Source: Campylobacterales bacterium
GTDB lineage: Bacteria > Campylobacterota > Campylobacteria > Campylobacterales > QNZT01
Direction of reading: 5' to 3'
Assembly: GCA_027066435.1 (NCBI GenBank)
Contig: JAMONX010000044.1
Coordinates: 1-44,565, forward strand
Length of the DNA stretch: 44,565 nucleotides
In this document: positions 8,178 to 15,861 of the stretch, piece by piece
Layout: each line of letters starts with the position of its first letter
Numbering within the stretch: position 1 is the stretch's first letter
Made by a program: the position numbers and the translations under genes
Notes under the pieces: generated by a model
What the model was told of the DNA's origin: nothing
What the model saw: only the letters and a program-made list of their open reading frames with translations
The model's database searches: none

Positions 8178-10100
8178 ATGGAAGAAAAGAACAACGAACA
8201 ACCAAAAAAACAAGTTCCACAAAATACAAAACCCCAAGGAACCAACAACAATCAAAATCGCCCACAAGGACAACGACCAAATAAACCTCACGGACAACAA
8301 AAAAAAAGAAGAGGACCACCAAAATTTTCAGCGAAGCTTGGAAATCAACCGTGGGAAGTAGAGATAAAAGAGTCTATAACTGCAAATAAACTTGTCCACT
8401 CAAGAGCACTCCAATCTTACAATAAAATCAACACAAACACAGATGCAAAAATAAAAATCACTCCCCTAGGCGGACTAGGAGAGATTGGTGGAAACTTTAT
8501 GGTTATGGAGACAAATACATCTGCAATTATCATAGATGTAGGTATGAGTTTTCCAACTGAGGATATGCACGGTGTAGATATTTTGATACCTGATTTTTCA
8601 TATATTAGAAAGGTTCAAGATAAAATAGATGGCATAGTTATCACTCATGGACATGAAGATCATATCGGGGCACTAGCATATTTTTTCAAAAAATTTAAAT
8701 TTCCAATTTATGCAACACCTCTTCCTTTAGGAATGCTTTCAAATAAATTTGACGAACATGGACTCAAAAAAGATAAAAGTTTTTTTAGACCAGTGGAGAA
8801 GAGAAAAATTTATAAAATAGGTGAATTTGAAGTAGAGTGGATGCATGTAACACACTCTATAATAGATGCATCTTCATTAGCTATCACAACCGAAGCTGGA
8901 ACTATCATCCATACTGGAGATTTTAAGATTGACCATACTCCAATTGATGGTTATCCTACTGATATGCATCGTTTTGCACACTATGGAGAGAAAGGTGTTT
9001 TGTGTCTTTTGAGTGATAGTACAAACTCATACAGAGAGGGGATAACAAAAAGTGAAAGCTCTGTTGGACCTACATTTGATGGAATTTTTAAAAATGCAAA
9101 AGGTAGAGTTATTATGTCAACCTTTTCATCAAATATACATAGGGTTTATCAAGCGATTGAACACGGAATAAAACACAATAGAAAGATTTGCGTAATAGGT
9201 AGATCTATGGAGAGAAACTTAGATATTGCTATGGAACTTGGATATGTAAAACTAGATAGACGGATATTTATAGACCCAAATGAGGTAAGTAAATATAGCG
9301 ATAAAGAAATTCTTATCGTAACTACAGGAAGTCAGGGTGAATCTATGAGTGCACTTTTCAGAATGGCAACGGATGAACATAGACATATTAAGATAAAACC
9401 AAGTGACCAAATAATAATCTCAGCAAAAGCGATTCCTGGAAACGAAGGTAGCGTTTCAAGAGTTTTAAACTATCTTATAAAAGCTGGAGCACAAGTGGCT
9501 TATCAAGACTTTAGTGAAATTCATGTGAGCGGTCATGCTGCAATAGAAGAACAAAAGCTTATGATTCGTCTATGTAAACCAAAGTTTTTTCTTCCAGTTC
9601 ACGGAGAGTATAACCACATCCATAAACATAAACAAACAGCAGTAGCATGTGGTGTGAACCCTAAAAATATCTTGCTTATGAGCGATGGAGACCAAGTAGA
9701 GCTTTCGCCAAAGTATATGAAAAAAGTAGGTACAGTCAAAACTGGTAAAACTTATATAGACAACCAAATGAATAAACAGATAGATGATGATATCGTAAAT
9801 GATAGACAAAATTTAGCAGAAGCTGGAGTTGTCATGATAGTAGCTCAAATCGATAAACAAAGTAGAAAACTTATCTCAAAACCTATTGTAAAAACTTATG
9901 GAATTGTACCAGATCGTAGAGATAAAGCATTTTCTAAAGAGATGGAAGACCTCTTAGATCAATTTTTAATCACTGCAAAACCAGAGATGTTTGAAGATAA
10001 AAGAGGAATAGAAAACGGAATAAGACAAGTTCTTAGAAAACATATATTTAGACAAAAGAAGAAATATCCTACAATAGTACCTACAATATTTTTGATGTAG
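8178..10100 (+). CDS. rnj: Ribonuclease J
   Basis: RNase J is a metallo-beta-lactamase/beta-CASP nuclease with 5'-3' exo- and endonuclease activity, the main mRNA decay and rRNA maturation enzyme in these bacteria. The zinc motif HGHEDHIGA is at 157-165, and later motifs (HTGDFKID, SDSTNS, HVSGHA, FLPVHGEY) complete the active site. Residues 1-90 form a family-unusual N-terminal extension, rich in Gln, Asn, Pro and Lys and likely disordered (PQGQRPNKPHGQQKKRRG). Helicobacter RNase J carries a similar extension. It lies between ksgA and kdsD, 7 bases before the latter, so the genes are probably cotranscribed. Confidence 0.94.
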   Translation: MEEKNNEQPKKQVPQNTKPQGTNNNQNRPQGQRPNKPHGQQKKRRGPPKFSAKLGNQPWEVEIKESITANKLVHSRALQSYNKINTNTDAKIKITPLGGLGEIGGNFMVMETNTSAIIIDVGMSFPTEDMHGVDILIPDFSYIRKVQDKIDGIVITHGHEDHIGALAYFFKKFKFPIYATPLPLGMLSNKFDEHGLKKDKSFFRPVEKRKIYKIGEFEVEWMHVTHSIIDASSLAITTEAGTIIHTGDFKIDHTPIDGYPTDMHRFAHYGEKGVLCLLSDSTNSYREGITKSESSVGPTFDGIFKNAKGRVIMSTFSSNIHRVYQAIEHGIKHNRKICVIGRSMERNLDIAMELGYVKLDRRIFIDPNEVSKYSDKEILIVTTGSQGESMSALFRMATDEHRHIKIKPSDQIIISAKAIPGNEGSVSRVLNYLIKAGAQVAYQDFSEIHVSGHAAIEEQKLMIRLCKPKFFLPVHGEYNHIHKHKQTAVACGVNPKNILLMSDGDQVELSPKYMKKVGTVKTGKTYIDNQMNKQIDDDIVNDRQNLAEAGVVMIVAQIDKQSRKLISKPIVKTYGIVPDRRDKAFSKEMEDLLDQFLITAKPEMFEDKRGIENGIRQVLRKHIFRQKKKYPTIVPTIFLM

Positions 10101-10107
10101 TACAATT

Positions 10108-11067
10108 ATGGATTATTCTAAAATAGCCAAAGATGTTTTGCAAACTGAAGCAAAAGAGCTAGAATTTGCATCTCTTAGGCTTGGAGATGAGATAGAAACA
10201 GCAGTTTCTCTCATAGCAAACTTAAAAGGCAAACTTATCATCTCAGGTGTCGGCAAAAGTGGACTAGTAGGTTCTAAAATGGCAGCTACTTTTGCAAGTA
10301 CAGGAACAAGCAGTTTTTTTCTACATCCCACAGAAGCTATGCATGGAGATTTGGGAATGATTGGCAAAGAAGATGGACTTTTAGCCATAAGCTATAGTGG
10401 GGAGAGTGAAGAGCTTATCAAAATTCTCCCACATATCAAAAGATTTGATATACCACTTATTGCAATGGCAAAAGATAAAAACTCTACACTTGGCAAATAT
10501 GCTGATGTTTTTTTACCAATTTTTGTTGAAAAAGAGGCTTGTCCACTTGGAATTGCTCCTACCTCTTCTACAACTTTAACTATGGCTTTAGGGGATGCAT
10601 TGGCTATCTGCTTGATGCGTTATCGTGGATTTGAAAAAAAGGATTTTGCATCTTTTCATCCTGGTGGAAGTTTGGGGAAAATGCTTTTTATAAAGATAAA
10701 AGATATCATGAAAAAAAGAGATTTACCCATAGTGGAGCCAAAAACACCATTAAAACAAGCGATAGTTACCATGAGCGAAGGAAGACTTGGAAATGTTTTG
10801 ATTGCAGAAAATGGCATACTTAAAGCGGTTTTAAGCGATGGAGATTTAAGACGAGCTTTGATGAGAGATGACTTCTCTATGGATGTAGACTCTATAACCT
10901 ATGCAAGTTGCAATCCAAAATACACAACAGATGAAAATATGTTAGCAAGTGACGCTCTAAGACTCATAGAGGAAAATAAACTACAACATCTTGTCATAAC
11001 AGATAAAAACAAAAATATAAAAGGGGTCTTGCATATACATGACCTTGTGGAAGCAGGAATAAAATGA
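10108..11067 (+). CDS. kdsD: Arabinose-5-phosphate isomerase (KdsD/KpsF)
   Basis: This enzyme interconverts ribulose-5-phosphate and arabinose-5-phosphate, the first step to Kdo for the LPS inner core. An N-terminal SIS sugar-isomerase domain (about 35-170) shows GVGKSGLVGSK and HPTEAMHGDLG. Two C-terminal CBS domains follow (about 205-319: KDIMKKRDLP, SDGDLRRALMRDD, GVLHIHDLVEAG). The 319 residues are standard. It begins seven bases after rnj and its end overlaps the next gene (ATGA). KdsD and KpsF paralogues cannot be told apart here; there is no capsule locus nearby, which favours the LPS role. Confidence 0.92.
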   Translation: MDYSKIAKDVLQTEAKELEFASLRLGDEIETAVSLIANLKGKLIISGVGKSGLVGSKMAATFASTGTSSFFLHPTEAMHGDLGMIGKEDGLLAISYSGESEELIKILPHIKRFDIPLIAMAKDKNSTLGKYADVFLPIFVEKEACPLGIAPTSSTTLTMALGDALAICLMRYRGFEKKDFASFHPGGSLGKMLFIKIKDIMKKRDLPIVEPKTPLKQAIVTMSEGRLGNVLIAENGILKAVLSDGDLRRALMRDDFSMDVDSITYASCNPKYTTDENMLASDALRLIEENKLQHLVITDKNKNIKGVLHIHDLVEAGIK

Positions 11068-11855
11068 ACGAAAACAGCGAAGGCACAAGACTAAACAAAT
11101 ACATATCACACAACTCAAAATATTCTCGCCGTGAAGCAGATGCTCTCATAAAAGAGGGGAAAGTAAAAATGAAAGGCAAGGTTATAACAGACTTAGCTAC
11201 CAAAGTTCAAAAGGGGGATAAAGTCTATATCCATGATAGATTTATGCATCCTAAAAACGAGTTTACAGTTATCGTTTATAACAAACTAAAAGGGGAGTTA
11301 GTAACAAAAAAAGATGACCGAGGTAGAAAGACTATTTATGAAAATTTATCGAGAAGATATCATCATTATATCCCAATTGGAAGGCTTGATTTTGCTAGTG
11401 AGGGGCTTATCATGCTTACTGATTCTCCAGTTATCGCTACTGCTTTGATGACAAGCCGACTTGAGAGAGTCTATTATCTAAAAATTAGGGGAGAAGTAAC
11501 TTCTGCTATGGAAGCTGGGATGAAAGAGGGGTTAGTAGCTGAATTTGCTACAAAAGGTGCTCATGAAAAAAGTGAAATAGTTTCTATGGATTTTGCTCCT
11601 TTTTTATGGTACAAAGTTCAAAAAAATGATCGTAACTTTTCTAAACTCAAAGTATCTATATCAGAGGGCAAAAACAGAGAGCTTAGACGATTTTTTGGAT
11701 ATTATGGTTCTGAAGTAATGGATTTAAAAAGAGTAGAGTTTGGAGGAGTTAGTCTTGATATACCTCCAGGAAAGATGAGGTATCTTAGTAAAACTGAATA
11801 CCATAGTCTACATACTTTTATGCAGGGAATCAAAAAATCACAAAACGATGAATGA
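11064..11855 (+). CDS. RsuA/RluB-family rRNA pseudouridine synthase
   Basis: It makes pseudouridine in rRNA, most likely 23S in the RluB style. An N-terminal S4 domain (LNKYISHNSKYSRREADALI, about 10-60) is followed by the catalytic GRLDFASEGLIMLTD segment, whose Asp is the nucleophile, and a C-terminal EGKNRELRRFF motif. At 263 residues the length is normal. The ATG overlaps the kdsD stop by 4 bases, and rarA begins inside its last codons, so translation along the run looks coupled. It belongs to a different family from the RluA-type enzyme at 1199. Confidence 0.88.
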   Translation: MNENSEGTRLNKYISHNSKYSRREADALIKEGKVKMKGKVITDLATKVQKGDKVYIHDRFMHPKNEFTVIVYNKLKGELVTKKDDRGRKTIYENLSRRYHHYIPIGRLDFASEGLIMLTDSPVIATALMTSRLERVYYLKIRGEVTSAMEAGMKEGLVAEFATKGAHEKSEIVSMDFAPFLWYKVQKNDRNFSKLKVSISEGKNRELRRFFGYYGSEVMDLKRVEFGGVSLDIPPGKMRYLSKTEYHSLHTFMQGIKKSQNDE

Positions 11856-13032
11856 TTTTTCTAAGATTTTTAGACCACAAAGAATTGAAGATGTCATAGG
11901 ACAATCTCATCTTTGTGATGAAAACTCAGCCTTTTATAAACTTCTAAAAAACAAAAATATCCCTCACTCTTTTTTTTTCGGTCCACCAGGAACTGGCAAA
12001 ACAACTATGGCAAAAATCATTGCAAAAGAGATGGATTCCCCTTTTTATCTCCTAGATGCAACAAGTTTGAAAGTAGAACAATTTAGAAAGATATTTGCAT
12101 CTCATAAAAACACATTTATAAAACCAGTAATCTTTATAGATGAAGTCCACCGTTTAAGTAAAACTCAACAAGAAGTTCTCTTAATCCCAATGGAAAATAA
12201 TGAAGCGATAATTATCGGTGCATCCACAGAAAATCCTTACTTTTCACTAACAGCTGGAATTCGCTCTCGCTCTATGCTTTTTGAATTTAAATCACTTACA
12301 AATTTAGAGCTTAAAAGATTACTAGAAAAGGTAAAAAAAGAGGTTAATTTTACAATCAATGAAGATGCATTAAATTATCTTATCAGTTCTAGTGGAGGCG
12401 ATAGCAGGGCACTTTTAAATTTACTAGAGTTTTCAATTAAAGTTGATAATCATATAACTCTTAAAAATTTAAAATCCCTGCGACCTACAATGCTAAAAGA
12501 TGGTGTAAGTAGTGACGATACTCACTATAATCTTGCATCTGCTATGATAAAAAGCATAAGAGGAAGCGATATAGATTCATCCCTATATTATTTAGCAAGA
12601 TTAATCGACGGTGGAGAAAGCCCTGAATTTATTGCAAGACGACTAGTGATATTATCAAGCGAAGATATAGGAAATGCAAACCCAAATGCACTAAATCTTG
12701 CCACAAGTACGATGTTAGCCGTCTCAAAGATAGGTTATCCGGAGAGTCGAATAATCCTTTCGCAATGTGTTATATACTTAGCATCTTCTCCAAAATCAAA
12801 TAGTGCCTATATGGCGATAAATGAAGTTCAAAAATATGTAGAAAATGAAGATAAACTAGAAGTTCCAAACCATCTAAAAAGCCCAAGCCCAATAGGGTAT
12901 CTATATCCTCATGATTATAATGGATGGATAAAGCAAAAATATCTAACAAAAGAGCTTAGTTTTTATAAATCAAAAGGAATAGGATTTGAAAAGACCTTAA
13001 ATGAGTGGATAAAAAAGATAAAGGAAAATTGA
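11848..13032 (+). CDS. rarA: Replication-associated recombination protein A (RarA/MgsA) ATPase
   Basis: A AAA+ ATPase related to clamp loaders and RuvB, acting at stalled replication forks. Walker A GPPGTGKT is at 45-52, Walker B VIFIDEVHR at about 95-102, the sensor-1 segment is IIGASTENP, and the C-terminal tetramerisation part contains SSEDIGNANP and SPIGYLYPHDYNG, highly typical of RarA. The 394 residues are slightly short of the usual 430-450 because the N-terminal extension is minimal. The start overlaps the preceding pseudouridine synthase gene by 8 bases. Confidence 0.92.
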   Translation: MNDFSKIFRPQRIEDVIGQSHLCDENSAFYKLLKNKNIPHSFFFGPPGTGKTTMAKIIAKEMDSPFYLLDATSLKVEQFRKIFASHKNTFIKPVIFIDEVHRLSKTQQEVLLIPMENNEAIIIGASTENPYFSLTAGIRSRSMLFEFKSLTNLELKRLLEKVKKEVNFTINEDALNYLISSSGGDSRALLNLLEFSIKVDNHITLKNLKSLRPTMLKDGVSSDDTHYNLASAMIKSIRGSDIDSSLYYLARLIDGGESPEFIARRLVILSSEDIGNANPNALNLATSTMLAVSKIGYPESRIILSQCVIYLASSPKSNSAYMAINEVQKYVENEDKLEVPNHLKSPSPIGYLYPHDYNGWIKQKYLTKELSFYKSKGIGFEKTLNEWIKKIKEN

Positions 13033-13928
13033 TGATAGGTTATTTATATGATAGTGATTTTTCACTACATGATACGGGAGAGCATTTAGAAAATAGGCAC
13101 AGAACAGAATCCATAGACGAAATGGTGAAAGAAAAATATGAACTCATTCACATACCAACTAGAGTTGGAGATAAAGAGGAACTTTGTGCAGTTCATGATA
13201 TAAGCTATATAGATTGGATAGAAAATGGTTATGAAAATGGTATTAGAAATATCATAAGTGCTGATACGATAGTAAGTTCAGAAAGTTATGATGTGGCACT
13301 AAAAGCTGCAACAAGTACCAAAAATGTCATCACAGCTTTTAAAGAGGGGATAATCAAAAAAGCATTTTTAAACCTCCGCCCACCAGGTCATCATGCAGAG
13401 GTTATCACAGGGCAGGGCTTTTGTATCTTTAACAATATAGCTATGATGGCTAGATATGCTCAAGATATAGGGTATAGAAAAGTTTTGATTATCGATTTTG
13501 ATGTGCATCATGGAAATGGTACACAAGATATATTTTATGATGATGAGAGTGTATTTTTCATAAGCTTTCATGAGAGAAACAACTACCCATTTACAGGATC
13601 AGAAGATGAGAAGGGAGGAGGATTTACAAAAAACATCCCATATAAAGACAATATAGAAGATGATGAGTTTTTAGCTCTATTTGAACAATTACCAAAAGAT
13701 TTTGATTTTGATATAGTGCTTGTTTCTGCTGGTTATGATTTGATGAGTGATGAACTAATATCTAGTGCAAATATTTCATATGAGGGATTGTCTAAAATGG
13801 TTGAAAAAATTTTAGAGTTTACAGGTGATAAACCTATCGCTTTTTTGCTTGAGGGTGGTTATAATATAAATTCACTTGTTAAAAGTGTAGATATAACGAT
13901 AGAAAATATGGTAAATTACTCCCAATAA
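13032..13928 (+). CDS. Histone-deacetylase-family zinc amidohydrolase
   Basis: A class II HDAC / acetylpolyamine amidohydrolase-type enzyme. Catalytic features are RPPGHHAE (tandem His120-His121), DFDVHHGNGTQ (zinc ligands Asp157 and His159), SAGYDLM (third zinc Asp) and LEGGYN (transition-state Tyr). Start choice: ATG at 13032-13034 overlaps the rarA stop as TGATG and has AAGGA at 13021-13025; an ATG at 13005 would add nine Lys-rich residues inside rarA. Bacterial members deacetylate polyamines or small acetyl-amides; the true substrate is unknown. Its 3' end overlaps the convergent phosphatase gene by 13 bases. Confidence 0.88.
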   Translation: MIGYLYDSDFSLHDTGEHLENRHRTESIDEMVKEKYELIHIPTRVGDKEELCAVHDISYIDWIENGYENGIRNIISADTIVSSESYDVALKAATSTKNVITAFKEGIIKKAFLNLRPPGHHAEVITGQGFCIFNNIAMMARYAQDIGYRKVLIIDFDVHHGNGTQDIFYDDESVFFISFHERNNYPFTGSEDEKGGGFTKNIPYKDNIEDDEFLALFEQLPKDFDFDIVLVSAGYDLMSDELISSANISYEGLSKMVEKILEFTGDKPIAFLLEGGYNINSLVKSVDITIENMVNYSQ

Positions 13929-14632
13929 TTTTGCTTCGCTTTTACAGATATAAGTTTGTAATTTTTAGTATCAACTTTTCCACTCTCTTTAATGCTAAAT
14001 TTTACAGCGGTCAATTTTCCGCCATATACACAACCTGTATCTATACCGATGGAATATTTATCTATCTTTGGCTCATCAAAAGGGTGATGACCAAATACGA
14101 TAAAACCTTCTCCTCCTTCATAGAGTTCTGACCAAAATTTATATCGTCCTTCAAAATCATCCCAAGGAATTGACTCTAAATCAAGATTTAAATATCTCAA
14201 AAGTGTAATCTGTTTTTTGGTTTTTCTATCTAAATCTTGATTAAGTTTTACATCATTCATAATACCTGCATGGATTATTGTAAGATTGGAAAATTTTAAA
14301 AAATATGGCAATGAACTTAGATATTTAAGTTCATTTTCTGTAATCTTTAAAACAGTATCTCTCTCATGGGGCTTTATAGTTTTGAGGTATTTTTCTCCCT
14401 CTTTTAAGTATCTTTTATAAAGTTTTATAATTTTAACTTCATTATTTCCTAAAATACAAGAGATATCTTGCTTTAACAAATAATGTAAAGTTTCAATCGA
14501 ATATGGACCTTTATTTAAAAAATCACCAACTGAGACCTCTATATCATCGGGTTTTAAATCTACTTTTTTTCTAAGCGCTTTAAATTCATCAAGACAACCG
14601 TGAATATCACCATATACTACAATACTTTTCAT
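13916..14632 (-). CDS. ApaH-like PPP-family metallophosphatase
   Basis: A calcineurin-like phosphatase of 238 residues. Metal motifs are YGDIHG (7-12), GDFLNKGP, HAG and FGHHPF. The GDxxNKGP form resembles ApaH-like phosphatases rather than the GDxVDRG of protein phosphatases. The GNHE motif reads GNNE, so the His that acts as general acid in PPP enzymes is Asn; the codons at about 14440-14452 read GGA AAT AAT GAA on the minus strand. The substrate could be a dinucleoside polyphosphate, polyphosphate or phosphoprotein. The 3' end overlaps the convergent deacetylase gene by 13 bases. Confidence 0.78.
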   Translation of the reverse strand: MKSIVVYGDIHGCLDEFKALRKKVDLKPDDIEVSVGDFLNKGPYSIETLHYLLKQDISCILGNNEVKIIKLYKRYLKEGEKYLKTIKPHERDTVLKITENELKYLSSLPYFLKFSNLTIIHAGIMNDVKLNQDLDRKTKKQITLLRYLNLDLESIPWDDFEGRYKFWSELYEGGEGFIVFGHHPFDEPKIDKYSIGIDTGCVYGGKLTAVKFSIKESGKVDTKNYKLISVKAKQNYWE

Positions 14633-14656
14633 CCTTGCAGTATAAAGTTTTTATAT

Positions 14657-15274
14657 TTAGAGTTTGCTATTTCCATCGTTTATAAGATGTTTACTACTTT
14701 GTGAATCTGGATTTTCATATGTATAATAGAGAGATAAACAACTTTTTTTATCTCTTTTTAACTCATCTTTGCTTAATTCATCAAAATTTAATGGAAGCAT
14801 CTTTTTATGTTCAATATAAACTTTTAATCTCTGTGTTGTATTTAATACTTTTCCCTTAAATAGAGTTTTGGTTAAAAGTTCTTCTTCCATATCTTCACTT
14901 TTATTTCTATAAAGTATATAGTCACGACAAGTATAAATCCCCAAAAGCTCTCTATCAAGTTTTACCCGCTTATCAACAGAAGCGTCAACTGGAAGATTTA
15001 GTATATTTTCAATTTTTATAGCAGCTTTAAAAAACATATCTCTTTGAAATGGATTATCTTCATACTTACTTAACACAAACTCTTCTACATCATCCCTTAC
15101 TTTATTGTTGTTTTGATCTAAATCTTGAGCTATGTACCTATTTTTATCACTTAGGCTTACCAAAACTTTTAAATCTTGTAACCATTGATTTTGAGTAAAA
15201 TCTAAATTTTTATCTGATGCATTTAGGGTAAGTAAAGATCCAACTAAAACTGTTGTATAAAAAAACTTTTTCAT
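14657..15274 (-). CDS. Secreted hypothetical protein with an acidic metal-binding-like loop
   Basis: Residues 1-19 (MKKFFYTTVLVGSLLTLNA) read as a signal peptide, so the 205-residue product is probably periplasmic. Near the N-terminus, DLDQNNNKVRDDVEEFV resembles an Asp/Asn-rich Ca2+-binding loop of the dockerin or thrombospondin-3 type (DxDxNxxxDDxE). The rest is charged and helical (KAAIKIENILNL, YTCRDYILYR) with two cysteines that could pair. No family is recognised. It sits alone between the phosphatase gene (24 bases) and a 158-base AT-rich gap, with its own candidate promoter. Confidence 0.55.
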   Translation of the reverse strand: MKKFFYTTVLVGSLLTLNASDKNLDFTQNQWLQDLKVLVSLSDKNRYIAQDLDQNNNKVRDDVEEFVLSKYEDNPFQRDMFFKAAIKIENILNLPVDASVDKRVKLDRELLGIYTCRDYILYRNKSEDMEEELLTKTLFKGKVLNTTQRLKVYIEHKKMLPLNFDELSKDELKRDKKSCLSLYYTYENPDSQSSKHLINDGNSKL

Positions 15275-15308
15275 ATAATTTTTCCTTGCTAAGTGACTTG
15301 TTATATAA

Positions 15309-15314
15309 AGTATA
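15309..15314 (-). promoter_or_regulatory. Candidate -10 box for the secreted hypothetical
   Basis: On the minus strand TATACT preceded by TTG lies 35 bases upstream of the ATG at 15274. It sits within an AT-rich gap (15275-15432) that also has two direct copies of TTACTTATAG following T-runs (about 15322 and 15374). No -35 box is evident. Confidence 0.35.
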
Positions 15315-15432
15315 CAAGTTTTTTTTACTTATAGGTAGTTTAACTATATTATTTTTTAATTTTTTAATTTTTTTGTTACTTATAGTTGCAAAGGTATAAA
15401 ATATTAATTGATATAAGAGGTTTTTTTTAAAG

Positions 15433-15861
15433 TTATCTTAGCTTATGTATATTTTTTTTACCAAGTTTAAAGATACTTGAAGCAGACTCCTCATAAAGAC
15501 CTCTTTCATCTTCTATGATGATATCTGCCATAGAATAAGAATAATTAAAATCATACGATTTTTTATTTTTATTAGCAGATGAAGAGTATAAAAAATCAAA
15601 TTGTTTTAAAAACTCTGCATGATGAGGCTCTTTTACGACTCTTATCGCTTTTTTATTTGGATATAAAAAACTTATTTTACTGGCTCTTCTAATCTGTTTT
15701 TTATATTTCTTTGGAATTCTAGTAAGTTGTTTTAATTTTAAATAGGAGTCAACACAAATTAAAAATGGTTGGTTTATATCTCTACATTTAGCTTCTGAAA
15801 GTAATTTAGAATCAGATGATACAAACCCTACGGTAGTATCCGTTTGGGCTAAATATATCAA
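15433..15861 (-). CDS. Minimal YrdC/Sua5-like domain protein
   Basis: A 142-residue protein resembling a shortened threonylcarbamoyl-AMP synthase (YrdC/Sua5). [11 protein letters not shown] matches the PTDTVYGLGxD opening, [14 protein letters not shown] matches the AKxRPxxKPL segment, and [12 protein letters not shown] matches the PSANxSG loop. The PGPxTxxL stretch between them is reduced and diverged ([16 protein letters not shown]), leaving it about 50 residues shorter than the family. Whether it still makes tRNA t6A precursor is uncertain. Its ATG overlaps the carB stop by 4 bases, so expression is coupled to carB. Confidence 0.62.
   Translation of the reverse strand: MIYLAQTDTTVGFVSSDSKLLSEAKCRDINQPFLICVDSYLKLKQLTRIPKKYKKQIRRASKISFLYPNKKAIRVVKEPHHAEFLKQFDFLYSSSANKNKKSYDFNYSYSMADIIIEDERGLYEESASSIFKLGKKNIHKLR

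Noticed and set aside
8137-8322. A 61-codon minus-strand ORF over the start of rnj
   Set aside because: It is the Val/Phe-rich antisense of the low-complexity N-terminus of RNase J.
13005-13031. Longer start for the HDAC-family gene at 13005
   Set aside because: It adds nine Lys-rich residues encoded inside rarA; the ATG at 13032 has AAGGA just upstream and a TGATG overlap.
4604-13928. A polyamine pathway linking the agmatine deiminase and the HDAC-like amidohydrolase
   Set aside because: The genes are 8 kb apart on opposite strands, with no other polyamine gene here and no proof of substrate.
15275-15432. A possible RNA gene or terminator in the AT-rich gap with T-runs
   Set aside because: T-runs are not preceded by a GC stem, and no conserved RNA fold could be drawn.
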